Below, one piece after another: positions 44,928-54,202 of a stretch of DNA of 64,000 bases. The stretch comes from Puccinia triticina (taxonomy: Eukaryota; Basidiomycota; Pucciniomycetes; Pucciniales; Pucciniaceae). The stretch is from NCBI RefSeq assembly GCF_026914185.1, contig NC_070565.1, positions 2,356,001 through 2,420,000 on the forward strand, written 5' to 3'. Within the stretch, counting starts at the first letter, position 1. Every line of letters begins with the position of its first letter. A model generated the notes under the pieces. The model did not search any database. It was given only the letters and a program-made list of their open reading frames with translations, and was not told the DNA's origin. Both the position numbers and the translations under genes were made by a program.

Positions 44928-45585
44928 TGTGGTGGCCAGATGGGTACAGGGCCTCAAGATCATCAAAATCCAGAATTCATCAAGATCAGACATCTCAACA
45001 GCAAGACTCTTCAGCATCAAGATTCTCATCAAGCCCCTCATTCTCAATATCCTTCAAGATCCCTTCCCCCTTCTTTCTCTTTATGCTCTTTTTCATGTTT
45101 CTTGGTCCTAACACATGAGTCATGTGGGTTTATTTCATCTTGTTTGTTTTATTTCTTCTCTTCTGTTGGTTGTTGTTGTGTTGTGTTTTCTTTTCTCTCC
45201 TTGTGGTGTTGTTTTGTAGTTAGGGATGTGATGACATGTCACTCCCCAGAGTCCAAGTTCAAGTTTGAACTTGGAGGATGGGACGGCATGGGACTTGCTC
45301 TGATCCAAGAGAAATTCCATCACCCTTTTCTGATCCGCTGGCAGTATCCCCAGCACTATTCCTGATCCTTTATCCCTGATCCTGATCCATCATCATCATC
45401 CAATGCTCAACAAACCAACCACCGCCAACGGTATTCCATCCCCGTCGTCTCTCAAAAATCCCCCCCCCCCCAACGCTATCACTTTTTGATCCACATCTCA
45501 TTTCCCGGACCACCCACAAGGGCAGCTCAACAGCACCTATCCCCTCAACGCTCTGCCTACCGTCTGGCACGGTAGGAGTTCCACA
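44928..45585 (+). repeat. Gypsy Y LTR, plus orientation
   Basis: It starts TGTGGTGGCCAGATGG and ends GGAGTTCCACA, with TGTGG..CCACA ends. It is nearly identical to the minus-oriented LTR at 54203-54869, apart from small indels such as a 12-bp ACATGTC duplication in the latter. It has a C-homopolymer near 45462-45471. No second direct LTR follows gypsy Y within the window. Confidence 0.8.
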
Positions 45586-45587
45586 TT

Positions 45588-45635
45588 TGGTCCCCCGAGC
45601 CTAGATTGAACCAGAAACCTCAAGATTTACAGTCT
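45588..45635 (+). other. Gypsy Y primer-binding site with extended antisense tRNA-Tyr
   Basis: TGGTCCCCCGAGCCTAGATT lies 2 bp after the LTR. Its complement ends GGCTCGGGGGACCA, the 3' end of a tRNA including CCA. The match continues through the T arm and the anticodon arm AAGACTGTAAATCTT. The sequence beyond (GGCTGTGGTTTTGAGG) is no longer tRNA-like. This copy has more T-arm changes than gypsy X. Confidence 0.7.
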
Positions 45636-45991
45636 TGGCTGTGGTTTTGAGGCGCCTGGCGGTTACAATTTTTTTTTTTTCACTACTTCTGTGGAAATCC
45701 CAGCTGAAACGAATCTCTTCTTTTGTTCTGGACGGTTTACCATTTGTTCTACTTTGGATTCCGACCCTTGGTTGTCTCACCGCTTGTTATCCTGGCACCT
45801 CCTTGGTCCTTGTTTCAGGTTTCAATTTCTTTCCTTTTTCTTATTCCCTTTTCTTTAGGTGTTCAGTTGCGGGGCATAGGAGAAGTGAAAGTAAGTCCCC
45901 TCCAAAGCTCTACGTCTTGCGTCAAAAACATCCTGCCACTTCGTGAGCCGCCCTCATTTCCACTTTCTTCCCCCTTCCAGATCTTCTCGCA

Positions 45992-46198
45992 ATGCCCAAA
46001 TCCTCCAACACCGCTATCAAGATTAAGAAGATCAAGCCTCAGAACAAGACATGGATCTTCAATGGGAAGCACGTCGAGGAGTTCTTGGAGTTCTACGAGC
46101 TATCCGCAGAGATCAATGATGCGTTGGAATACAATTGAGCTTGTCAGGCAGGCTGTTTTGTCACTGCGGATATATTCAAGATCCTTGTCACACTCAAT
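45992..46198 (+). pseudogene. Gypsy Y gag, N-terminal part
   Basis: MPKSSNTAIKIKKIKPQNK is followed by WIFNGKHVEEFLEFYELSAE, a stop (TGA where the copy at 54920 has CAA), then GCFVTADIFKILVTLN. The frame is cut after AAT at 46198 by the Harbinger element. It resumes in phase at 51600 (GYKPPDWAKLEASM). The upstream leader (45640-45990) contains a possible intron (TTTCTTTAG then GTAAGTCCCCTCC) shared with other copies. Confidence 0.75.
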
Positions 46199-46739
46199 AG
46201 GGGGGTTCACGATAGCTTTTCACCAGAATTCTTTTATCGTCCCACCAGAAATGCTGCGCACGCTGCGCAGATTAAAATTAAGATTATTTTTAGGCCACCA
46301 GAAGTGACACACCAGAAGAACTTACGGTCCGATCACCATTGGAAACACACTGGTGCCTATCCCAGCAGCTACTCACCTCCACCGAATCCATCCCGCTAAG
46401 CCCCCATCATCCCCACCTCCCATCTATTACAACTCACTCAGCGTCCTCGTGTCAACACCATTGAAGATTACACTCCTCAATCTCACCTCAACGCCTTCGA
46501 AGCCGCTCAACCACTTCCTGATCTAGTGTCCATCACACCCATACTGGTCCAGGTAGGTGTGTTCGCATCAGAAATCTTTTTTAGACAAGTTTGCCTTGCT
46601 CACTTTTTTCTTTCATCTTGCCAAATCATTCAGCTACTCGTCAAACCTTGCACAACTGCCCAGCCGCTTGTGAACCGTTGCGAAATTGCCCAGCTGCTTG
46701 TCGAATCTTGGACGCTCAACATCAATCACTACCAGTACA

Positions 46740-48111
46740 ATGCACCGTTACAGCGAGCGGCAAAACATCATCCGGGATCTTTTTATGATTTTAATCCTCC
46801 TACACCAGCAAGAGACTGATGACCTGCTTGACTCGGTCTTGGGAGTTCCTACCATACCTTCTTTTGGTAGCATTGTAGCCCCTCACAACCCCAGCCGGGC
46901 TTTACTATTCAATCTCTTGTTCAATGACGAAGCGACCGTGTCCGACCTCTTGAGCTTGGTATTATCAAATCGATACTTGCATGACCAATCGCCGGGACAA
47001 ACGCGCAAAGAGTACAATATTGCCCAGCTGTTTGACATGCGGGACAAAGACTTCAAGCAGGCGGTTCGCACCACCAAGCCCGGTTTCATGTGGCTGCTAG
47101 AGAAAATTGTATTCAATCAGATTTTCCATAGCAACAGTTTTCGCCCGCAACTGCCCATACCACATCAGTTGGCGATCACCCTCGAAAGGCTTGGCTCGAA
47201 CGGGAATGGTGCGTTGGTGGGAAGATTTTCAAGAAATCTGATGGTTGGCCGAGGAACTGTTGTCAAGGTTACTCGTAGGGTGATTTGGGCAATCAATGAC
47301 TTGTCGCCGATGTATCTTGTCTGGCCTGACAAAGATAGACGAACGGAAATCTTGGACGTTATGAAGGCCGAAGGATTCGAGGGATGTGTCGGTTTTGTCA
47401 ATGGGACAACTATCCCACTTTACCAGCGGCCAAGTATTGACGGCGAGGTCTTCTTTGACCGCAAGAAGAGATACTCGATCAACTGCCAGGTTATTTGTGA
47501 CTGTGATCGGTTCATAACTGCTTACATGACCGGTTGGCCTGGTTCGTGTGGCAACAGTTTGGTCTTCAAAAAAATGGCGCTCTATAACGATCCCGATTCG
47601 TTTTTTGATGGTGGTTAGTACAGTCTGTATGTTTCCTTGGTCTTGTTGGCTAACTGTATCATTAATGTGTGCTTATTTCACCGATCAATCAGGACAATAT
47701 CTGATTGCCGACTCAGCTTATGAATTGGGCCTCAATTGTATCCCTGCTTACAAAGCCCCTGCGGCCTACATCAAGGAGAACACGGAATTCAATCACTGCC
47801 TTGCAAGGTCGCGCGTTTGGAACGAACATACGATTGGCATCCTCAAAGGCCGCTGGGCCTCGCTTCAACACCTCCGGCTAGCAATTCAGAAGCCATCCGA
47901 CATGATGGAGATTATAAGATGGATTAACTGTTGTGTTGTCCTACACAACATGCTAGCACACCTCGGAGATGCCTGGGACATATTGGAACCCACTGACAAC
48001 GATTCGCCTCTGGTGGTAGCAAATCTCGAAGACCGCCCCAGAGACCATTGGGATTCCATCCAGGCAAAGTGCCTTGAATTGAACTACTCCTTAGGGGTTT
48101 TGCCCATTTGA
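46740..48111 (+). CDS. PIF/Harbinger DDE transposase, two exons
   Basis: Exon 1 runs from an ATG at 46740 to 47613, then a 79-bp intron (47614-47692, GTTAGT..CAATCAG), then exon 2 to the stop at 48111. Splicing restores the frame across FFDGG/QYLIADSAYELG. An N-terminal helical region (QLFDMRDKDFKQAVRTTKPG) precedes the DDE_Tnp_4 domain. That domain has GCVGFVNGTTIPLYQRP, RKKRYSINCQVICDCD, MTGWPGSCGNSLVFK, SAYELGLNCIPAYKAP, RVWNEHTIGILKGRW and WINCCVVLHNMLAHLG. In active relatives the first motif is IDGT and the second HDS. Here both aspartates are asparagine (VNGT, GNS), while the glutamate (NEH) is kept. The protein would be about 430 residues. It is otherwise open, so the copy may bind DNA but probably cannot cut. 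A longer frame begins at a TTG at 46686. Confidence 0.85.
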
Positions 48112-48563
48112 TTTCTACCCCCGCTGGGGTTTCTTCTATCTATGTTTCCGCGCTCTCTTGGCTCTTGTTCCACCTCATCTTATTCAATCACAAATCTTGC
48201 TTCTCATCCTGGGATTTACACTCCCAGCGCACTCTCTTGCCCTCCGGGAAATCATTCAGACTTGAAGTTGTTCTCAGATCTGAATGATTTCTTTGAAGCT
48301 CCTTTGTTGTACGTGTGTGATAAACAATGAAATATATATTCTATGAATATGAAAATTTATGCATTGCTCGCATTGCTTAGCTAGTATTGGTAGATCCATT
48401 GTCAGAAGCATCTTCATCATCAAGGTGATCTTCAACTGTGTCATTAACTTCGCGCTGGCAAAGATCAAAGGATTCTTGCCTCATCACAGGGTCAAGTTGG
48501 TCCCCATAAGGGCATCGGAGTCAAGCATAATCTGATGATCAACACAAATCATTAATGACGCTG

Positions 48564-49066
48564 CTAACGGGAACGGGTGCGCACATTCACAATCAATCTC
48601 AATGACTTGCCTAAAATCATTTGATCACTACGGGATGACATGCCTAAATACCTGTTGGATGTGGCATGTCTGATCCATTCCCTTGCGTGTCTGTAAGTTG
48701 CCATCAACTGTTGAATGTTAATCTGGATAGCTGGTGGATTAGACACGAAAATGAACCAGCAGAGTGAGAATGGCGCAAGAACCAAAGCGTGCAACATCGA
48801 GACATACATCTGGGTGGTCGCGTCATGATCCCATGCGCTCGCAAGATCTGCTCTACCTCCGAGCAGAGCGCCAGTCGTTCCTCTTGGAGGGGCCCATTCA
48901 ACCCACAGGATAGCCATCGGTTGAAGTTGCCATTGTTAACAAGCCAGTTTACCAAGAGTGACATGCTTGAAGGGCCCCCGTTGACACCATCCTGATTCCA
49001 CGCGGGCGGATACCTTCTGGGCTCGGGGTGATTGAAATCCTGGTGATTGGTTCTATTTTCGGCCAT
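48564..49066 (-). pseudogene. Second DNA-binding-partner-like gene, frame-broken
   Basis: From an ATG at 49066 the minus frame reads MAENRTNHQDFNHPEP, WNQDGVNGGPSSMSLLVNWL, NGNFNRWLSCGLNGPLQEER and LCSEVEQILRAHGI. The block GG.SSM.LL..WL...GN..RW...NG resembles a Myb/trihelix-type module seen in rust transposon partner proteins, as I remember them. A GTATGT donor (48807) and CAACAG acceptor (48708) bound a possible 100-bp intron. The following exon reads LMATYRHAREWIRHATS but is out of phase by one base, so the gene is probably dead. It is a separate frame from the 501-codon gene upstream, and its role is unknown. Confidence 0.45.
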
Positions 49067-49716
49067 CTTGAGCCAGACAGTCAACTGGGTAGCAAGTGTG
49101 GCAACACCCGGGTATTTATGCCCAAACAGATGCCCGGGAGTCGGACCATTTTCCCCTATACAGAAGGGCAAATAAGCAGTCCCTCATGTACTCCAAACAC
49201 GTACCACCTCTCAGCCAGTCTTAGTCTGACCTGTGGACCTGAGTGGGAATAGGATAAATCCAATGTTTCAGCCTAAAAAAAGGATGCAGTCGGACATCAT
49301 TTGATCTAGGATTGCAATCTGCCGAAGGTTACAGGATGGCTGTATCATAAGAGTATGTGAGAAATCCGGAGGAAACTGGGCAGTCGATCTGATTTATATA
49401 CCCGAGGGGTTCATCTACGTAGTTATGAAGCCTGATAGTTCAAAGGCAATGGCACTATCACAAAAACATGACAAGATTGGAGGAAATGGACAAATGAATC
49501 AAACTGGTGATCATAAGCGGTGTAAGTATCATGTCGGCAAGACAGTAGTATCATGTTGGCAAGACAGTAGTATCAAGTCGGCGAGACAGTAGTGCTGACG
49601 AGGTCCTGCGCGCGGGGATAGGCAGATCTATATGAAGAAGATTAAAAAAACACGCTCAGCCGGTTGGCTGACTAAATCCAGTGCTATCAAGAAGAAAGCT
49701 GACTTACTGATGTCCA

Positions 49717-51222
49717 TTAGCCATAAATAGCTCTCATAAGGGATTCCACCTCGGCCGCCGACTTTCCCTCTTTCAACCACTCTTGTGCCGCTTTCATCTT
49801 GACATCGGTCAGTTCCAACTTGGCCGTGTTACGGGTGTCTTCCATTTCCTTCTCCCATTTCATATGTTCCCTGAGGTACCCAAACTTCTTGGTGTTTGAT
49901 TTCTCGAAAGCAGAAGCAAGGGATGTCGAGGCCTTAACCTTTGGTTCCCTATGTGGCCCCGCAGGGCTGGCCTCCGTCGATCGTTGATTAGGAAACGCCC
50001 AGCGGGTGATCGGAGCTGCTTGAGACGGGGCTGGAGATGTTGGGATGGCACTACTAGCGCCACGAGTAGCTTGACCTAGAGATTGCTGAGTCATCAAGCT
50101 CGGTGAGGGGTCCATGGCGGTCCCACCCAGATTGAGCGGCGGGGGCAGATCATATTCATCGTTCGAGCAGTCTTCCCCGTCCAAGTCAGGTAAGTCGAGT
50201 ATAACCAAGCTGTTCAACCCGACCAAAGTGCTTGATTGGGTCTGAGAGGGCATCGGCTCATCTTGGGTCTCTTCCCAGCCGGAGTAGAACACCTCGTGAG
50301 AGGAAGGGAGGTCTTGCCTCTCGGCTATCTCGCCGCCTATCTCGCTTTGATTGTCGTAAAGATTTGCCCCACGAACTGAGTCGTGATCGCGCAAGGGGGT
50401 AATATTGGCCTTTGTGCCAAATATGGAGTACATACGTTCATAGCACGGGCATTTCTTCTCGAGGAGCTCGGCAAGAGTTGGCATATCATCACCCTCCTCG
50501 ATTCCCGCCCCGGTGTTATCAGCAAAGTGTTTGGCCTTGGCAAAGCGCTTCTTGTAGCCATTGATTCGTTGGCGAAGTTGGCTTCCAGATAGGTGGAGTC
50601 GGTGGTTTGAATTGTCATTGATGAAAATGGCAAACATATCGTATGCAGCCGCCTTTGTGACCTTAGGGGTCCCAACCGTGGTTTTGGCCCCATCACCATA
50701 AAGCCGAGTATAGTTAGCTTCCACCTCGAGGTACCCACACACGTTCTCGTAGTCAGAGAGCACAAAGGCAGGGTTGCTGTCCAAGACAGATACCTGGGAC
50801 GCCGCGGGGGTGGAACTGGTTGAGTTGGCTGAAGTGGAGGTACCGGGAGCAGAACGTTGAGATGATCGACCACGCCGACCCTTACGGCCTCGCTTTGCAC
50901 CCTCCGTGATCTTTTCGACGGCAGTGAGCTTCTTGCTGCGCTCCAGATCAGCCCGATAGGCAGCCATCTGTGCCTTGGTCCTTCCAGAGCGTTTGGGTTT
51001 CTCATTGGCTCTATTGGGGTCGGCTTCGCTGCGTGTGCGCCCCATTGAGATGCCGGAAAATTCTGAACCAAGAGAGAGGTCTGCAAGGTTTGGTGTCCCG
51101 GGGGATTGGTTCAACGGCTGTGAGCTGAGTAAACTGGGGTCCAACTGTGCAGATAAAAAATGAAAAATCAGATGATTGGAGTCGGGGTTTGAGAACAACG
51201 GACATACTTGACTGATGGACAT
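49717..51222 (-). CDS. Harbinger-associated Myb/trihelix-like DNA-binding protein
   Basis: The frame is fully open from an ATG at 51222 to the stop at 49717 (501 codons). A 63-bp intron is likely at 51145-51207 (GTATGT donor, CTGAT branch site, CTGCACAG acceptor). Because 63 is divisible by three, the frame reads through it. Order of features: a basic region GRTRSEADPNRANEKPKRSG and AKRGRKGRRGRSSQR (likely nuclear localisation); a helical domain with YENVCGYLEVEANYTRLYGD, GSQLRQRINGYKKRFAKAKH and CPCYERMYSIFGTKANITPL, which resembles the Myb/trihelix-type domains of PIF partner proteins; an acidic S/P-rich middle; and a C-terminal coiled coil (REHMKWEKEMEDTRNTAKLE). Such proteins bind transposon ends and bring the transposase into the nucleus. 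It converges with the transposase gene. Confidence 0.75.
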   Translation of the reverse strand: MSISQVCPLFSNPDSNHLIFHFLSAQLDPSLLSSQPLNQSPGTPNLADLSLGSEFSGISMGRTRSEADPNRANEKPKRSGRTKAQMAAYRADLERSKKLTAVEKITEGAKRGRKGRRGRSSQRSAPGTSTSANSTSSTPAASQVSVLDSNPAFVLSDYENVCGYLEVEANYTRLYGDGAKTTVGTPKVTKAAAYDMFAIFINDNSNHRLHLSGSQLRQRINGYKKRFAKAKHFADNTGAGIEEGDDMPTLAELLEKKCPCYERMYSIFGTKANITPLRDHDSVRGANLYDNQSEIGGEIAERQDLPSSHEVFYSGWEETQDEPMPSQTQSSTLVGLNSLVILDLPDLDGEDCSNDEYDLPPPLNLGGTAMDPSPSLMTQQSLGQATRGASSAIPTSPAPSQAAPITRWAFPNQRSTEASPAGPHREPKVKASTSLASAFEKSNTKKFGYLREHMKWEKEMEDTRNTAKLELTDVKMKAAQEWLKEGKSAAEVESLMRAIYG

Positions 51223-51599
51223 GGATGAATATTTGATCTAGGTATGATTGAAATATTGATGTCCAAAAGCGGGCCGATTGAAATCTGGATGTCCGAAAGC
51301 AGGCCACTCGGTGGTAAGACAGAAAACACTGGAACAATGATCGTGGAGTGATGGGGTGTGGTGGGCTGCTGCTGGTGTGGACGTGTCAAGTTGTACAGAT
51401 GGAGCAACCGGGGGCTAAGTGTGGGTGGAGCTTTAGATAAATTTTTATGATCTGTGTTCGATGACCAGAAATGGTTTGCAGGTTCTGGCGGTCATTTCTG
51501 GCGATGATTTTAGGTTAAATTTAAGCCCAAATGCAGACCAGCAAGAAATTTTTTTAGGCCTGACCAGAAATGTTTTAAGCTATCGTGAACCCCCCTAAT

Positions 51600-52700
51600 G
51601 GTTACAAGCCGCCGGATTGGGCTAAGCTTGAAGCCTCAATGCTCTCATACTGGGGCAAGCTTGATAAAGCGTTGTACACCAAGTGCGATTTGAGCAAGCT
51701 GGTTGAGACTTGGCCAGCCAAGGGTGGGGTGTTGACGGTCGCCAAATACCAGGAGTTCTGCAAGACGTGGGCTCAGTCCTACCTTGTTTCTCAAAAGCAC
51801 ATCAATTTGGTGGAGGAGATTTGCAAGGAGTTCTATCAATCCTTTTCCCCCGGGCTACAGGAGCGCATCAGAAATCAACTAACTAAGGACAAGGCCATGC
51901 TGACCACCCTCGATAACCGGCGTCGGCTCCCAGAGTTCAAAGTTCTCAAGGCCGCGGTTGATGAAGTTATGGATGGTCAGGTTGCCCTTCCTTTTGAGGA
52001 TTCCCGATCTACGGTGCCCGTGGCATCACCCTTTCAGGCCTTGAATGAAATCATGAAGAAGATGGGGGAGGAACAGAAGCCAGTGCCAGCAAAAGCAACG
52101 CCGGCGCCGCCACCCTCCATGGACAAGTTGACTTGGATGTTTCAGTCTTTGGAGCAATACCTGAAGAATAACTCCTCTCAGAGTACAACGGATAGGCCCC
52201 CTTTGGTTTGTTTCTATTGCCATCGCAAGCGGCATGGTACATCTCGGTGTGTGGAGCTTCAGAAGGACAAGGAAAAAGGTCTAGTCAAACAACAAGGGAC
52301 TAATTTCTTCCTCCCTAACGGCGCACTCATACCGTTCAATCGCAGTTGCCCAATCAGACACGTGGTGGCCTCATTTCAAGAGCCCAATTCCTCCAACCCG
52401 CCGCGTTCGCCGACGCCCACCCGGCAATTGGCCCACGCAGCCTCCTCAGATTACAAAGCGAGTTGTGGATCTCTAGAGCCAATGTGGTACCCACCTGTGG
52501 TCTCATCCCAGTTGTTTGCTGGTACTTATGAAGCTGATCTGGCGGGCAGGAAGCGCCACAAAGAGTCTAGACCCTTCAAGGCGCCATTGACCCCTGCCTC
52601 CCAGGCAATATACGGCCGATCCGAAAGGCCCCCCAAGAGGAGGTTGAGCCCAGCAAGACTGATCCGGCGGAAGAGCCTGAGCTGTTCGAGCGGATCATGA
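51600..52700 (+). CDS. Gypsy Y gag, C-terminal part
   Basis: Continuing in phase from 46198, the frame reads GYKPPDWAKLEASMLSYWGK, GGVLTVAKYQEFCKTWAQSY, LVEEICKEFYQSFSPGLQER, a linker, and one zinc knuckle CFYCHRKRHGTSRC (CX2CX4HX4C, about 52210). Near 52615 the frame appears shifted. The continuation that leads into protease reads KAPQEEVEPSKTDPAEEPEL in a different frame. The apparent stop at 52700 is therefore probably the result of a one-base change. With the N-terminal nonsense codon and the transposon insertion, gag is not expressible as one protein. Confidence 0.75.
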   Translation, partial: GYKPPDWAKLEASMLSYWGKLDKALYTKCDLSKLVETWPAKGGVLTVAKYQEFCKTWAQSYLVSQKHINLVEEICKEFYQSFSPGLQERIRNQLTKDKAMLTTLDNRRRLPEFKVLKAAVDEVMDGQVALPFEDSRSTVPVASPFQALNEIMKKMGEEQKPVPAKATPAPPPSMDKLTWMFQSLEQYLKNNSSQSTTDRPPLVCFYCHRKRHGTSRCVELQKDKEKGLVKQQGTNFFLPNGALIPFNRSCPIRHVVASFQEPNSSNPPRSPTPTRQLAHAASSDYKASCGSLEPMWYPPVVSSQLFAGTYEADLAGRKRHKESRPFKAPLTPASQAIYGRSERPPKRRLSPARLIRRKSLSCSSGS

Positions 52701-53530
52701 ATGGACCCGACCCCAATTCTCCTGCCGCTAAGGGCGCTCCTAGCCGACCCGCTACCCTGTCCAAAGCTTCAGGATCTCAGCCAAAGGTTCGGTTTGAGCA
52801 AGACATCCTGAGAGAGCAGCCTGAGGTGGTCGATGAGCTGCTTCGAACGATTGGTGATTTAGAGGTTCCTCGCGTGACTGTTTCCAAGTTGTGCGCCGCG
52901 TCTTCCGCCATTGCGGAAGGCGTGAAGAAGTGGGTATCTTGTTGTCGTCTGGAGGTTGGATCCGAGGATCTGAAGGTCAATTTGGGTACGCTTGCCAAGG
53001 GAATTAATCCGGACAGCGAATTCAATCCTATTCTCTATTCCTGTCCGCTTGGCTACCTCAACTGCTGCGTGGGCAAGGAAGAAGCAATCTTGTTGCCGCT
53101 GGTAGACTCGGGCTCTCAACTCAACCTTGTCTCTGATACCATGGCAGTCAAGCTCAATCTTACGCCACGGGTCAATTTCAGCTCAGCCGTTCATGGGATC
53201 AACAATCAGGCTTGTGAGATGATTGGTGTTGCCAAAGAGGTACCTATAAGGGTCGGTCATTTGATAGTGGGCTCCTGCCACTTTTGGATCACGCGGGCAG
53301 ACGGGCCTTTCATCTTGGGAAGGCCCTTCTTGATGGACTTCAAGGTGACATTGACGTTTTCTTCAACGTTGGGCGAGAAGCTCATCCTTCCCAATCCAAG
53401 CGGGCGCAACATCAAAGTGACACTGTGCCCGGTCAATAAGCGGCGTTGGGAGCGTGAGTTTCCAGCCTACGGCCAAAAGGGGGTGCTGGCGCATTGCGGT
53501 TGCATCTGCAAGGACTCGACTTTTTTATGA
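52697..53530 (+). CDS. Gypsy Y aspartic protease region
   Basis: This open frame includes LFERIMNGPDPNS-type linker sequence upstream, then VRFEQDILREQPEVVDELL. A retroviral-type protease follows, with the catalytic LLPLVDSGSQLNLVSDTMAV (about 53105) and the flap/hydrophobic block PFILGRPFLMDFKVTLTF (about 53310). It ends at a stop at 53530 inside a 35-bp tandem repeat. Reverse transcriptase, RNase H and integrase are absent, so gypsy Y is truncated after protease in this window. The first four bases overlap the gag stop (ATGA). I think this is coincidental to a frameshift. Confidence 0.7.
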   Translation: MNGPDPNSPAAKGAPSRPATLSKASGSQPKVRFEQDILREQPEVVDELLRTIGDLEVPRVTVSKLCAASSAIAEGVKKWVSCCRLEVGSEDLKVNLGTLAKGINPDSEFNPILYSCPLGYLNCCVGKEEAILLPLVDSGSQLNLVSDTMAVKLNLTPRVNFSSAVHGINNQACEMIGVAKEVPIRVGHLIVGSCHFWITRADGPFILGRPFLMDFKVTLTFSSTLGEKLILPNPSGRNIKVTLCPVNKRRWEREFPAYGQKGVLAHCGCICKDSTFL

Positions 53531-53589
53531 AGACCGTTGGTCCGGTACTTGGCACTTTTTTATGAAGACCGTTGGTCCGGTACTTGGCA
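53520..53589 (+). repeat. Two tandem 35-bp units at the end of the gypsy Y protease
   Basis: The unit CTTTTTTATGAAGACCGTTG (first 20 bases) and onward to TACTTGGCA occurs twice in perfect tandem (53520-53554 and 53555-53589). The duplication creates the stop that ends the protease frame. After the second unit the text resumes in gypsy-like sequence (GRVNQGPQALPKGSTFHFKA). Confidence 0.85.
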
Positions 53590-54141
53590 GGGTTAATCAA
53601 GGGCCTCAAGCTCTGCCCAAGGGATCGACTTTTCACTTCAAGGCCCACCTTCCTTCTCAGGAACTTTCTCTTTCTGCGTCTACAGTCTTCTCCTCTTTGT
53701 CTCAGTTCCCCGGAAAATATCAAAATCAAAAATATCAAGATAACTCAAAAAGATCCAAAAACATCCCTTCAATTTCTTTTCGGTCTCCGTTTCCTCAGTT
53801 TGCTCGGTCTTTCTCTGCTCATTCATCAAAAAAAATTCAAACGGCTTCGGAGCATGGCGTGCATGAGGGTAGGCAGTATGGGGAGTCCGCAGGGGCACAA
53901 ACAACAGAAGTAAGTCCCCTCCATGGTATGCATCCCCGGGTAGCTACTACCACATCATCAAAAAATCTATCTAGTGCCACACTCGTGAGCAAAACCTCCG
54001 ATCTTCCCTCTTCCTTGGTTTTAGGTGGACCTTCATCCCATCAAGAACGTCTCCGCAACGAGAATAAACTAGCTTCCAACTCCCGTCTCCGCAACAAGAA
54101 TAAACTAGCTCCCAACTCCCGTCTCCGCAACAAGAATAAAT
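53590..54141 (+). other. Gypsy-related leader sequence and 36-bp repeat
   Basis: The stretch contains AGAAGTAAGTCCCCTCC (53904-53920), also found in the gypsy leaders at 44756 and 45887. It is therefore leader or 5' UTR sequence of the same family in plus orientation. From 54051 a 36-bp unit starting CTCCGCAACAAGAATAAA is repeated two and a half times up to 54141. The open frame across it has no domain support. Confidence 0.5.
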
Positions 54142-54200
54142 CCGTAAGGCGGAGACTGTAAATCTTGAGGTTGTTGGTTTGATCCCGGCTCGGGGGACCA
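54142..54200 (-). other. Primer-binding site of the inverted LTR; tRNA-Tyr-like on plus strand
   Basis: Read on the plus strand this is CCGTAAGGCGGAGACTGTAA, then ATCTTGAGGTTGTTGGTTTG, then ATCCCGGCTCGGGGGACCA. It has the end of a D arm, an intact anticodon arm with GTA, a T arm and the 3' acceptor strand ending in CCA. It is the longest of the three copies. The 5' acceptor strand and D loop are absent, and CCA is encoded, so it is not a tRNA gene. It is a copy of a mature, spliced tRNA next to the LTR at 54203. Confidence 0.75.
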
Positions 54201-54202
54201 AA

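Larger units (their letters stand above)
46199..51596. mobile_element. PIF/Harbinger element, structurally complete, 5,398 bp
   Basis: Both ends carry the 20-bp inverted repeat AGGGGGGTTCACGATAGCTT. AAT flanks the element (46196-46198 and 51597-51599). The surrounding gypsy gag reading frame is restored exactly if the element and one AAT are removed, and the uninterrupted copy at 54870-55150 confirms the target. Inside are a transposase on the plus strand and two DNA-binding-type frames on the minus strand, converging with it. This two-component layout is typical of PIF/Harbinger elements. The transposase carries altered catalytic positions. Confidence 0.92.

Noticed and set aside
52697..52700. 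ATGA overlap as translational coupling between gag and protease
   Set aside because: The protein-like frame upstream of the protease continues in the protease frame, so the gag stop is better explained by a frameshift near 52615.
54142..54200. Functional tRNA-Tyr gene
   Set aside because: The 5' acceptor strand and D loop are missing, CCA is encoded, no intron is present, and it abuts an LTR end as a primer-site copy.
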